Shown here in pieces: positions 1 through 10,635 of a stretch of 35,648 nucleotides of DNA. The notes below the pieces were generated by a model. The model did no database searches, was not told the origin of the DNA, and saw only the letters and a program-made list of their open reading frames with translations. A program made the translations under genes and the position numbers. Position 1 is the stretch's first letter. Each line of letters begins with the position of its first letter. Origin of the DNA: Porogramme epimiltina (taxonomy: Eukaryota > Basidiomycota > Agaricomycetes > Polyporales > Polyporaceae); NCBI GenBank assembly GCA_900155495.1, contig FTLJ01000378.1, forward strand, positions 1 through 35,648, in the 5' to 3' direction.

Positions 1-237
1 GCCTGCCCGACAGGTACAAGGATGGCAAGTGCGTCGAGAAGTGGGGTCCTGGCCCCGAGGGACCTGGCACCGTCTGCGACAGGTAACTGGCATGGTTCAG
101 ATTGCTAGTTCCCGCTCTCCGCTCACAGGTGCCGCAAGAAAATGAAGCACATCGAATGCCGCGGGACACTCGACAGCCAGATCCTCGCACGCCAACTGCG
201 TGCCGCGCCCCCCCCCCCCCGCGCCATCCATCCGTAG
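1..237 (+). CDS. GATA-like Cys-motif protein, partial (5' end outside window)
   Basis: The window opens inside an exon that ends at 82. A 46-nt GT-AG intron (83-128) follows, and the next exon keeps the frame. The translation across the junction contains KWGPGPEGPGTVC followed by DRCRKKMKH. A Trp, Gly-Pro turns and then a C-x2-C pair followed by basic residues recall the second half of a GATA-type zinc finger, which suggests a DNA-binding regulator. The first Cys pair cannot be confirmed because the sequence starts here. The frame stops at 235-237, just after a run of about 13 C, so either the protein ends there or an intron or a run-length error hides the continuation. An exon-like stretch at about 391-575 (SSYTRHDRDYDRD, Ser/His/Asp-rich) could be the true C-terminal part. 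The exon and intron are well supported; the family assignment is tentative. Confidence 0.5.
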
Positions 238-1229
238 GGCGCACACCAGCCCGCACCGGGCTCGCACACCAACGGGCGCAGCGGTGGTGGCTCGCAGGGC
301 TCCGACCATTCGGTCCATCGTCCAGACACGCTCCCCGCCCATGGTGCTGACCCAGCAGGCGCGCAGCTCGGGCCGACGGGCACGCACCTGCTGTCATTAG
401 CAGCTACACGCGCCACGACCGCGACTATGACCGCGACGTCCGCTCGCCGTACCACCCCTCCTCGCGCTCGACGCAGTGCGGGCCGACGCCCTCCGGAATC
501 GTGACGCTGCCCGGGCTGAGCGCGAACGAGGATGACGAGCACCACCACCTGCACCCGCGCCCGCGCGCCACGAGGATATGTAGGCGTGAGACCAGTCCCA
601 GGCGACCGTGCGTGAGGTCCTCTGTGGCGCCTCCGCAACTGTTCCTCTCTCCCCCCCCCCTCGCGCGGGCTGTTTGTTCGCCGCGACTGGTGCATGGCCG
701 CACGTCTACAACTGTACGACCCGTACGACCGCACGAACGGACTCCAACCCCGATTACATTATCTTTTGCTGTCCTCACCTCATGGGCCCCTCGCCTCTGT
801 TGTCGCCGTCAGCTAGTCACGCATGTGTATCGTATAGGAAAGTGTACTCCCGTGCTGCTCACTTGTACTCGCATTGCTTTCCGCTGTGCATCTGTTTTCC
901 AAAGTGTAATATCATCTCATCATGTCCCACTCCTAGAGAATCGGATTGGCGTGCGGACCCGCATCGCCGCTCAAGGAACCAAGTCATTTGTCCTCAGACC
1001 ACATGCGAGCTCTACGAGCCAATAATGCGCTATTCTGTATTATAGGTAGGGGTGCGTGGGGCCAGGAGAGCTACTGTACAGATATTCAAAGCCAGCTAGA
1101 AGCTGCCTGCGAGAGAGCCGAGGGTAGGTAACAGTGGGGATCCAGATCCATCCGATTCCGTACGCCATATATCGCCCGAATACACCGAGCCCGGTGACCA
1201 TCATTCTCCAGTTGAGCGTGCATGGGACA
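238..1229. other. Intergenic or 3' region with one exon-like stretch
   Basis: About 391-575 on the plus strand has an open, codon-like reading rich in Asp, Arg, His and Pro that may belong to the gene at 1-237. From about 600 to 1229 I see no convincing exon on either strand. This part probably holds the 3' ends of two convergent genes, the partial plus-strand gene and the minus-strand hydrolase that stops at 1230. Confidence 0.35.
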
Positions 1230-3131
1230 TTACGCCTTCGGTGGAGTCGACGGGGGAGACCTCAGGACCCTATCAACAAACTTCGAGACTGCCGACCAGT
1301 ATCCTTGTTGCACGCACGTATCGTCTGGGCAAGCAACGTCAGAACGTCATAGGTGCACGATGTCAAGAATGACTTACTGTGCGTGCCCCGCTCGAATTCG
1401 ACATACCGCGAATATCCGTCTCCTCCAGGGATGCGGATGCTCTCGTCTTTGGAGACGCTAGCAGCCTCCTCAGGGGGGACGACGGCGCCCCCACGGTGCC
1501 CTCCAGGAACACGGTTCTGCACGAGCTCCCAGAGGCCCTGCATGTGCTCGCGCGGGACGACCTCATCCTTGACGCCGCTCAAGAGCAGCATCGGCATCTC
1601 CGCGGGGAGGAGAGGGATCTTCGATGCCGAATCCCACTTCTGGTGGCAGAGGAACGCGAACGGACCGAGGACGGGGAGCGCGGAGGGGACAAGGCGGGGA
1701 AGGGAGAGGAAAGTGTTCTCGAGAATCAAAGCGCGAATCTGTGAGACGCGTGCATGGCGGCGGAAAGGATTGGATGGTGTGTTACGTCAACGAACGTCGA
1801 AGGCTCAGAACAGCGAGACTTACGGCATGCTGGTTGCGGCTCGCGAGGTCAATAGCCACCGCGCCTCCGATTGACTGGCCGTAGAGAAACTACAAGAGAA
1901 TTGGACACAAAGTTAAGCCGACGCATTGCGAGCTCGGCTGCTCAGTACTCACCACTGGAGTCTGTGACAAGAACGGATGGCCGAGGATATGGTCAAGAGC
2001 GCATTGCGCATCAATACGAATGCCTGGAAACGATGTCGTCAGCGTGAGGCCATTGTGGAGTGGTATGTGAACATGCCTTTCTCCGACGGGTTGCCTTCAG
2101 ATAAGCCATAACTGCGGAATCACAAGAGTCAGTGATGGGCCACAAACGCGCCGCGGGGCGTAACAAATACAAGCAAGGAATGAGACTCACCCACGGTATG
2201 AAAGCATGAGGACGTTGCACCGCATCCTCACGTAGAAGACCTTAGCTAGCGGTATGCGGTGCCCAACGTTCCCGCCATTTCCGTGAAACATGATGACAGT
2301 GGGTCTCCTGGCGGCAAACTGAAAAACTCGACATCAGTGACATGATGAAACTAGTCGGGCCACAGAAAGGAATGCGTGTATGGGAAACATGGTGTGGCCA
2401 AGAGACCAGCGAACACGCGGGTGCAGCGCACGAGCTGTTGCCTGATCCAAATGCACATGGCGAAAAGGCCCGGGACCATGGGGGTTTGAGAACCCGGCCG
2501 GATGTAATGGGTTGTAATTAGGCTTCGGCATGGAAGTAGGGTCCATGGGTAGCACGGGGGAATGTTCGGCCGACAACGCAGGCACAGAAGGACGTGGACG
2601 TCAGGACGACGGGAGAGGAACGCGTACCTCTTCATTGGATTCGCCCTCAGGTTCGTCAAGACCCGAGCTATTATTGTTAGAGAGCTCCTTGCGCTGGGTG
2701 AGGAGGTAACAGCGGAGCTTGACGTCATCTGGCGTAGTTAAAGCGAGGTCCTGGTATGGGAGATCGAAGTCGGTTGGAACGGGAACCTCTGTTGGCAGAC
2801 CATGTCGGCGCGCGGCGACTCGAAGCGGAACGCGAGTACTGACCTGTGCGGGAACCCGGAGGAAACGCAGAGGGATAAATGAGGTAATTTTGGCCGAAGA
2901 AGAGGAGACCAAATCCTGTGTTCGGAACGAACGCGGGGAGCCGATGACCAAACCAGATATCACGTCATAAATCATGGATGTTCTGTAACACGAGCACAAG
3001 ACGCACCGACAGTTGACAACCCCGCCGCTGTAGCAGCCGTGCCCTGCCTGGATATGAGGTCTCTAGCAGCGCCAGAGAGCACGTGCACTCACTTTTGCAA
3101 AGCTCTCGAGGGTGGGGAGAAGACCAGACAT
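1230..3131 (-). CDS. BEM46/ABHD13-type alpha/beta hydrolase, membrane-anchored
   Basis: Ten exons splice in phase into a 354-residue protein: 3131-3093, 3043-3007, 2915-2844, 2788-2628, 2318-2191, 2111-2077, 2023-1953, 1889-1824, 1738-1378 and 1324-1230. An N-terminal hydrophobic helix (about residues 14-32) precedes the family signature NYLIYPSAFPPGSRT. The oxyanion motif HGNGGN is at residues 115-120 and the nucleophile elbow GQSIG puts Ser187 at the active site. Asp261 (in SGVKDEVVP) and His323 (in ERGTHND) complete a Ser-Asp-His triad. BEM46 proteins are conserved serine hydrolases of the ER or plasma membrane linked to polarity; the substrate is unknown. The intron at 2076-2024 is GC-AG, exon 6 is only 35 nt, and the 309-nt intron (2319-2627) is unusually long for this locus. 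The start is the first ATG before the anchor. The identification is firm. Confidence 0.93.
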
Positions 3132-4436
3132 GGCGAGACGGGAGCGGGGGCGGGAGCGGGGGCGAGAACTCCAGGGACAGCTTGGCTGGACTGTGGTAGC
3201 GGCCGGGTGTGGCGGGAGCGGCTGTTTGCATCTGTTGTCCAGCGCCTTCAATCGCTGACGCCCATAAATCGTGGGAACCCGACTCTTGTACGCCAGATTG
3301 CTTATGACGCGGGGCATTGATCGCACACTCTCGGACGCTGCCGCCGCCATCACCCTCTGGGCTGATCCCGACCCCGAGCACAGTCTGGAGGCCGAGCCAG
3401 AATCGGGCCACAGCGGACGTCGCTCTGCTTGAAGGATCTCGCGACAAGACCCATCGCAAGGAATCCACATCCGTCGCTGGTCCTAGGATGCCTGGTCTTG
3501 CGCCATCGTGCTCAATGTTCCCTCATCTGTTCCCTCTCATTTGCCAACTTCGCGAGTTCTTTCTTCCCTGCCACTCTCTGTGCACCCGTGGGCCCCCTAC
3601 CGCTCTACTCACACCTTGTGGTCTTCCATCTTTTTTGCTGGGCTTCTCTCTCTCGCTACCCCGGTCTTTCTGTCATCCCATTGTCAGGATGGCGACTTGG
3701 GCTTGGGCTCTCTCATAATGTCCCCGGATCCCTTCAAGTGCCGAATTTGCGATCGCGGCGCCTTTGGGGTGGTGCTCCCCCAAGCGGGGCCGCTCGTGGC
3801 CGCCATGGCGGTTGGTGATTGGGCCCCAGAGGACCGGCGGAGCCCCGTTGCGAGGCTGGCTGCCAGCGTTCGCACAAGCGGGGCACTTTAACGGATCCCA
3901 CCAGCGCTCCGCACTATCCCATCCTTTCCCGCCCGCAACCAAGACGTCATCCTGCGCCCGAGAAGCCATCGCATATGTTAGCGGACGTGCGGACTTGGTG
4001 CGCGCGCCTCACAGCATCGGATAGCCTTGCAGGAGGCGGCTGCCTCTGCGCGCCGATGGGTTCCATACCGGGGCGTTCGTTCAGCCACGCAACCAACGAG
4101 AACATACTCCGTGAGCCCGAACGTGGCCGCAAGACCTTGCACTGTGCACGATGATTGACAGATAGGAATGGAATAGTTCTTGTGATCACAACTCCAGCAG
4201 CGCTTCTAGATCCCAATGTGGAGCGGTGGTTGATCCACCCGATCAGCCCTAACTCAACCCGTCTCGGCAGCGCTACTTCGGTAAGTCGATTGAAACACGG
4301 TCGTGCTGGCTGGTTTCCGACATGCATCTCATTTGCCCCGATGACACGCAAGAATGGGGCCGACCGCTTCTTCTCCAGCGCCCAGCCTTTCCGTGGGATA
4401 TGCGGCCGCACCCGTGTCCGCCCCGAGGCCAGCGCG
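3132..4436. other. Intergenic region upstream of two divergent genes
   Basis: This stretch separates the 5' ends of the hydrolase (-) and the secreted-protein gene (+), so it must hold both promoters. A G-rich run of GGGAGC/GGGGGC units lies just upstream of the hydrolase start (about 3140-3165). Several open frames cross 3430-4150, but they lack codon bias, recognisable motifs and splice signals. I see no gene here. Confidence 0.6.
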
Positions 4437-4443
4437 TATAAAG
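4437..4443 (+). promoter_or_regulatory. TATA box of the secreted-protein gene
   Basis: TATAAAG lies 122 bp before the ATG at 4565 and is followed by a C/T-rich leader (about 4480-4560) ending ACAAAATG. A strong TATA plus CT-rich leader is typical of highly expressed basidiomycete genes. Confidence 0.7.
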
Positions 4444-4564
4444 GCCTCCCAAGCTGCTCACAGAATTGCCATTGACATCCAGTCAACTTCGTCTCTGTCT
4501 CCTCTCTCGAGCCCTCGTGAACAAACTCCCACACTCTCTTTACTACCACACTCTTTCGTACAAA

Positions 4565-5377
4565 ATGTTCTCCCTCTCCACCATCTCCGTCTTCGCGACC
4601 ATCGCCTTCAGCGCGCTCACCTCCGCGCTCCCCATCGACCTCCCGGTTGTTGGTGACCTCTCGAGCGTCCCCGTTGTTGGCGGCGCCGTCGGCACAGTCG
4701 TCGGTACCGTCGGTGGCGCCGCGGGCGGTCTCCCGATCGCTGGTCTTGTCGGCCGCGATCAGCTTCCTGGCATTGCCGCCATCCTCTCGGACACGCAGTC
4801 CAAGCTGGGCCCTGCCGCCGCCGCGCTGAGTACGTGTTGGTTTTGTTTTCCTGTTTTCTTCCAAACTAACTCCTTCCAAAGAGTTCGTCCACTCCCAGAA
4901 CGTCACCGCCGATGCTGTCACTCCTCACTTGAACGAGGTCAAGACCATCCTGACGGGTACCGTGACGAGCCTCCAGGCTCTTGTCGGGCAGCCCGTTGAG
5001 GTTATCCTTGCTTCGGTTGAGGGCACTGCTCTCATCACTGTGAAGGAGCTCGGTGTTATCGTTGCCGGTCTTGTCATCGTGAGCACAACATGCCTTCATA
5101 ACCCGACGACGTAAACTGACTGGAATTACAGATTGTGTTCGAGGCTCTCGGCGCTGTCCTCACCGTTGCGGGTGCTGCCGTCGACAAGGTCGTCTTCGAT
5201 CTCCTTGTTGTCGTTGGCGGCCTTGTCGGCACCGTCCTCGCCCTCGTCCTCTCCCTCGTCGGCACTGTTGCGGCTACTCTCGTTGCCGTTGTCGTTCCCC
5301 TCCTCGAGACCGTTGTGCCCTTCATCCTCCACCTCAACATCGCTACCGTCCTCTCCCTCCTCGGTATTCACGCTTAG
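4565..5377 (+). CDS. Small secreted hydrophobic protein (SC15-like?)
   Basis: Three exons (4565-4829, 4882-5078, 5132-5377) encode 235 residues. A signal peptide of about 20 residues (MFSLSTISVFATIAFSALTS) is followed by a Val/Gly/Pro-rich segment, then a middle part with one N-glycosylation sequon (NVT), and a very hydrophobic Val/Leu/Ala C-terminal third ending LLGIHA. There are no Cys pairs, so it is not a class I or II hydrophobin. The layout resembles abundant secreted wall- or matrix-associated proteins of mushrooms such as Schizophyllum SC15; that link is from general resemblance only. The TATA box, CT-rich leader and strong codon bias suggest high expression. The hydrophobic stretches could be mistaken for membrane helices, but the signal peptide and sequon favour export. 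Confidence 0.82.
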
Positions 5378-6386
5378 GATTTCTATGCCTAGAGTCCACT
5401 TCGTTTACGGGTGTCTGTAACGCGAGTGTAGAGCGTGGTGCGGATTATACCACGCACATATACATAATACCCTTCATGCTTCTTTCCGTGCGCGGCCGTC
5501 TTTGTTCAAGACGGTGTAAGTGGGCCGACAATGATGGTTAGAATGGGATCGCCCATAAGCAGTGGATGGGCGAGTAAGACTGATCGGAAGGTGTCGGCAT
5601 GGCAGTTTGAGCTGGAAGCAAATATGCCGTGGTGTCATTGTTGGCGGAATCAAACCCGTCTTCATGCGATAGGAGGGGATGGGCTTCGGGGCGGCGATCT
5701 GGCTGGCTATTATCGCAGATGTTCCTGGAAGCTCTCTTCTAACTTGTCGAACGTTAACTGGGATCATGCAATAGTTGAGCTGAACAGTCAGCGCGTGATC
5801 TACAGCACCTGCCCGATCGGAACACGTGTGGGATGAGCGCTAACTCCCCTGACAAGCTTGGAAGTCGCAGAGCTTGAGCTGATTGCTGCGTCCATACCTC
5901 ATTCCCGCCACCCAGCACCTTCTGCGCGGCAGTTGGCGTAGGAGGATCCGGATGCGGTTCAAACCCGGCACACGAGGCATGGTCTACCGCCGCGAGTCCT
6001 CGGAGGTATGGACGGTGTTGCCGAGGGAACCCATCTTATGCCCGCATTGTAACCTTGAGAAGCCCTAGAAGGCGGAGCTCATTTTGTTGGGAGTGGCGCG
6101 GGTGCTGATATATGGACTTTGGAACAAAAGAACCGCCGAGGGCGAATGCGCTGTCTGCTAAATACGACAAGGCGCAGATGGCGGTTTGGGCGCATCGTTT
6201 GTTTGTCTACTGGTGGCGTGAAACGTGGGTGTACAGTCGGGGCCGCGCGAGCGATTTGGTGAAACCATCATGCCGTAGATGACGGCATAACAGGTGCGAG
6301 ATGTGAATGAAGTATCAATAGTGTGGCCTACAGTAATTTCCAGATTCCAGCTAAGTCGAATACACAAGTAGTCACTAGTCGCATCT
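5378..6386. other. Intergenic region between convergent genes
   Basis: This holds the 3' flanks of the secreted-protein gene (+) and the CUE gene (-). Open frames at 5531-5836 (+) and 5474-5767 (-) overlap each other and show no motif, codon bias or splice sites. GGTTCAAACCC at 5954-5964 resembles a tRNA B box, but no tRNA folds around it. I see nothing else. Confidence 0.55.
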
Positions 6387-7481
6387 TCAAGCCGACCCTC
6401 CTGCCGTCTCCTTCGCCTTCGCCTGTTGCGCCAACAGTCGTCTAGGAGAAGAATCATATACGCCGTCAGCATCTGAGAACATTGCAAGGGGAAGTACACG
6501 CACTCTCTTGCGGCCAAAATCATCTGCGCTTTGCGCTCTCGCAGGCTCGCTTCTCGCTTCTCTGCTGTGTCTTCCCAGACAGCCTTACCGCCTGCGGCCT
6601 CTGGGGGCGTGCTCACCGAGGTACCAGACGTACGACTCTCGAGGTGGTAACGAGATATCAAATTATCCGGTTTCTTCGGCTTGGAGGGGCCGGCGGCTGC
6701 GTTCGCCGGAGCTCCAGCCGCGGGTGGTTGTGCTGGGCCGGTCGGGTCTGCAGCTCGCGGGTAAACAGTGTAATACGCTGGAGGGGGCTGCTACGACGTT
6801 AGGAATGCGATCATTGCGCATGTTTCGTCGAAACTCACGGCAGGTAGAAATCCTCGTTCGAGAATCTTGTTGGATGTTTGCTGGACGTTCCCGGTTCTCA
6901 AAAGGTCGTACCGGATGTTATCACTAGATCATGCGAGGACGGTCAGTATCCACCAAGACAATGATCTCACGCTCCATTTCCATGCATGTCTCCCAAGTCT
7001 CGGTCATAGACCAAACGCACAGTATGTTACGCCAGTCATAAGCGTCACCACCCAGCATCTATCCAACCGAAGGCGACCTTTTGCCGAGACCGGTGGGGGT
7101 AAACAGGGAAAGACCATAGGTTACGCTTCTTGCGACCTACCTGGGGATGTCTGGAAACATGCTGTGTATCGTGTCGACCTAATGTGGGGTGAGTTATGCA
7201 CAAAGTCGCCACCGGTTGGACTCACCATCTCGTTTGTAACATGTTTTGGACGGAAGCCGAGAACGGAGGATGGAGATGGCGCACCAGAGGCATCCTTGCT
7301 TCCTACATCCAGGATACACCCCAGATACCGGATAGAGACCCAGAAACAAGTGTAAATGCGCACGGCGCCCGGTTAGAATCGCCACCGCTTGAATAGAGCT
7401 TTGGGACTTACCGGAAGAAGCCCAGCGAACAACTAGCACAATAACAGCAACCGCAACAAGGACATTTACTACCTCTCCCAT
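6387..7481 (-). CDS. CUE1-like: CUE-domain ER membrane protein, Cue1-like (ERAD)
   Basis: Six exons (7481-7412, 7302-7226, 7178-7141, 6923-6839, 6790-6504, 6441-6387) give 203 residues. Residues 4-19 form one N-terminal membrane anchor (VVNVLVAVAVIVLVVRW). A CUE ubiquitin-binding domain follows at about 45-88, with the signature MFPDIP and a second-helix Leu pair (YDLLRTG). After a Pro/Ala linker come LISRYHLESR and the charged helix EKREASLRERKAQMILAARE near the C-terminus. This order of anchor, CUE and Ubc7-binding region matches yeast Cue1, which recruits and activates Ubc7 at the ER membrane for ERAD. The size also fits (yeast Cue1 is about 200 residues). The gene is head-to-head with a UBX gene of the same pathway. 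The start is the first ATG before the anchor; an in-frame ATG lies further upstream. Confidence 0.88.
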
Positions 7482-7829
7482 GGTATCGATGTCGCTAGAG
7501 GCTTTGAGGAGAATATGAAGGGGGACGGCAGCGAGCTGGCGGAGTGATGACTGTCGAAGCACGGAGTTGAGCGGGACGCTTCAAGATATGACGCCTATAA
7601 GCGGCTTACCGGAGCATAATTAATCCACTTATCAGACCATCCACCTTGCGGAGAACGCGGGGAGCGCGCCACATACATACGTGGAGTAACGCCGTCCGGC
7701 TCTCTGCCTCTCCTCATCGACCGGCACGGCATCCAACTCCCTCTTCTCTCCTCAAGCCTTAATATATTACCAACTAGCAGGCCCCTCTGCTCTCGACACT
7801 CATTCTCTCTTCTCCGGTGACCCCTAGGC
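7482..7829. promoter_or_regulatory. Shared bidirectional promoter of the CUE and UBX genes
   Basis: The start codons of two divergent genes are only 348 bp apart, so this must serve both. Toward the UBX gene there is TTAATATATT (7759-7768) followed by a CT-rich leader. Toward the CUE gene there is TTATAG on the minus strand near 7595. TACGTGG at 7678-7684 carries the ACGTG core used by bZIP factors of the Hac1/XBP1 type in the unfolded-protein response, and TGACGC occurs near 7590. Use of these sites is inference. Confidence 0.6.
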
Positions 7830-10057
7830 ATGGATTCCGAAGCTCTGACCTCGGCGCAAATCAGCGCACTTGCCCAGCTTCAAGTCCTCACAAATGGCGC
7901 TGATGAGGATGTCGCTGTTGCAGTCTTATCAAGTGTCGACTGGGATGTACAGGTATGTTTTCACACTCGTTCCGCACCTTGACGACTGGGTGCTTCAGAC
8001 CGTTGCGGATGCTGCGTCTCGGGGTCGAGCGGGAGCTCGGCAAGCGTGTTATGTGGCGTTAGAAGGCAGCCATACTTTCTATTGGTTCAGAGACTTTGTT
8101 TCCGTTGCGTCGGAGTGGACATGACCGTCCACGACGTGCCGCTTATGACTCGGTGCTGCATTTACAATCATTCTGACCATGTCCTCCAGCGTGCTGCAGA
8201 AGTTATCTTCGATGGTGTCCAACCGCCACCACCACCACCTCGTGCGGTACCCCCTGAGCCTCCTCGCAGAGAAGAATTCGAGGTGGACGATTCTGAGCAA
8301 GGGCTGTTGAGTGGCAGGCGAGGCGGCCGGGAGTTCAGGCCAGTGGTGCGTCCACATGGCGTTTCGTGATTGTTCTATTGCTAATGCTCGTCCAGGAATC
8401 CAACTCTATCTCGGTCGTGATGATGCGTCCCCTACGAGTGATCTTCAACGTCCTCGCCATCCCGCTTTATCCCATCTTTTCTCTCCTTCGATTCATCTTC
8501 CGTGCACTGCGCATCCCGCTTCCCAATTTTGGACCTTTCTCGTTCTCCTATCGCCCGTTGGGGCCCGGCGTGGGCCGTGATGCGAGAGACCCGAAGAGCG
8601 CCGCTGAACACTGGGTTCGCGCTCTTGAAGAAGAGACTGGCGCGATTTGCATCAGTCGAAGCACACGTAGGAAGCAAGCGCAAAACAACGGTCGTAGTGT
8701 TGCCTCCGGTGTCGCTGGCCCGTCCGCTTTGACTGCGCGTACCAATGCATGGGAAGGAGACTCAAATGGTAGTACTGAAGTTGATATCAAGTTACTCCCC
8801 GACTTTTTCCTGGGAAGCTACGAGGAGTTTGCCCGTACATGCAAGAAGGACCTCAAGATTGGATGTGTCATCATCGTCAGCGAAGAACATGACGATGATG
8901 CTGAGTTCAAGCGGTAAGGCTCACTCTCTTCGGCATCATGCATACACTGAACATAGCTTCAGGAGCACACTTGCTGATCCTACTTTTGTCCGTATCGTAC
9001 AAGAGAATGATATCCTCGTTTGGGGTGGCGACATTCGCGACCGTGATGCTTGGAGCGGTGGGTCTTGCCGAGCTGTGTCGTTCGTGTTTTTACTTACAAC
9101 ACCCCTATAGCTTCCCAGAAACTCCAGGCTACCACATACCCTTTCGTTGCATTCATTGCTCTCCAGTCTCGCCGTGCTCCCGCGTCGTCGTCCCCTCCAT
9201 CACCCACGATGACCGTCCTCTCTCGCCACCAAGGCCCATCTATCCCCTCTACCTCGGCGCCGACTGCCGCCCAGACGCTCGTCGCGCACCTGAACGACCA
9301 GCTTCTTCCCCGTGTCAACCCGTTTCTCGGCAAGCTTCGCCTCGAGGCCGCCGAACGCGAGCGCGAGCGTGCCCTTCGCGCGGAGCAGGACCGCGCCTTC
9401 GAGGAGTCGCGCCGCAAAGATGCGGAACGCATTGAGGCACGCCGCCGCGAACAACGCGAGGCAGACGAGGCCAAGCGTCGCGCGTTGGAACAAGAGGCGC
9501 GCGCCGCCGAGGAGGAGCAACGTTTGGAGGTTGCACGAGCACAATGGGATGCGCGCCGTATGTCGTGGCGCCGCTGGGAGCGCCGCGCGCTTGTCGTACG
9601 CGAGCCGCGCCCTGGCGAGCAGGCGCGCGGGAAGACTCTGCGCGTGGGCGTGCGGATGCCAGACGGCCGCCGCGCGGTACGCTTCTTGGGCGAGGAGGAC
9701 GCGCTCACGGCGCTCTACGCGTACGTAGACTCGCTGTTCATCCCGCCCGAGTACGTCCAGGACGCGGATCCTACCGCTCCTCCTGAGGGTGGCGCGGCTG
9801 GAGAGACGGGACTCGAGCAAGAAATGGAGGCGTCAGGGCGGAGCCCAGAGAAGTGGTGGGGCTTCAAACTCGTCTTGGCCTATCCCCGGCGCGAGATTCC
9901 TTGGGAGGCCGGGAAGAAGGTTGGGGAGATTGATGCACTCCGCGGCGGAGGTCAGGTTGTGGTCGAGCTTGTGGCGGACGAGGATGGCTTGAAGGCCAAG
10001 GCCAAAGGAAAGTCCATAGTAGACGGCGACGATGGATACCATACCGAGAGCGACTAG
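7830..10057 (+). CDS. UBA-UAS-UBX protein, FAF2/Ubx2-like Cdc48 recruiter
   Basis: Five exons (7830-7952, 8190-8345, 8396-8913, 8963-9057, 9111-10057) encode 612 residues. A UBA-type domain occupies about 5-50 and is split by intron 1. Residues about 105-136 are a hydrophobic hairpin (VIFNVLAIPLYPIFSLLRF) typical of ER/lipid-droplet insertion. The UAS thioredoxin-like domain (about 205-375) contains LLPDFFLGSYEEF and DILVWGGDI. A long Arg/Glu/Ala coiled coil (about 375-455) leads to a C-terminal UBX domain (about 470-590). There the p97-binding Phe-Pro-Arg loop reads YPR (VLAYPRREIPW). FAF2/UBXD8 and yeast Ubx2 link ubiquitylated ER substrates to Cdc48/p97. The gene is longer than human FAF2 (about 445 residues), mainly in linkers. 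It shares its promoter with the Cue1-like gene. The identification is firm. Confidence 0.92.
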
Positions 10058-10635
10058 GAGGCTAAGTTTCAGGTCACGCGCTGATCCATTGGTGACATAG
10101 AATATCCCGGACTCTCTTTGTTAGCGTACTAATTGCACTCGTTAATGCTATGATCCTTTTATCGTAACGTCAGATATACTTTGCCCTTAACCCTGGGACG
10201 CCTCAAGTTTTACGACAGAGGAGCGGTGAGTAGCACCGGGACTTTTTGACTCCGCACCATACCAAGACCGTGCTGATCTTCCTCTTGCAGATCCTAGAAA
10301 ACATAGGGTAGATGGCCCCTTGTGGACCTGATGCCCTGCGGTGACCACAGAATGCCATGCATTAGAATTTGCTTCAGTTCTCTTTGAGTTGTGGCGCTTC
10401 ACGATGTTGTGGCGTGCCTTTTTGTGGCGGCGGGTATACCAAGTGGCAGTGCTGTACACAAGAACCAGTGGCTCCTCCTTTGTACACAAGGTCTCTCCCT
10501 TCGTGCAACATAGGCTAGCCTTTGTCTCGAGCCACAAGCATGAGACACCTACGAGCTGCCTTTTGTTGGCTATACACTTATAACCAACATCCTCGTTCCC
10601 TAAGGATCCCTCAGCTCTGAAGAACCATCAGCGAC
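10058..10635. other. Intergenic region and promoter of the zinc-finger gene
   Basis: This holds the 3' flank of the UBX gene and the upstream region of the next plus-strand gene. A TATA-like TATAA at 10579-10583 sits about 55 bp before the ATG at 10636. No exon-like sequence was seen. Confidence 0.5.

Noticed and set aside
3947..4921. 324-codon open frame on the minus strand
   Set aside because: It is antisense to the promoter and first exon of the secreted-protein gene, has a repetitive Asp/Gly/Glu/Arg composition typical of a shadow frame, and has no domain.
5074..5371. Acidic or Arg/Thr-rich minus-strand frames opposite exon 3 of the secreted-protein gene
   Set aside because: They mirror the strongly biased codons of the sense exon and have no independent support.
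5954..5964. GGTTCAAACCC, tRNA B-box-like
   Set aside because: The T-stem does not pair beyond three bases and no cloverleaf forms.
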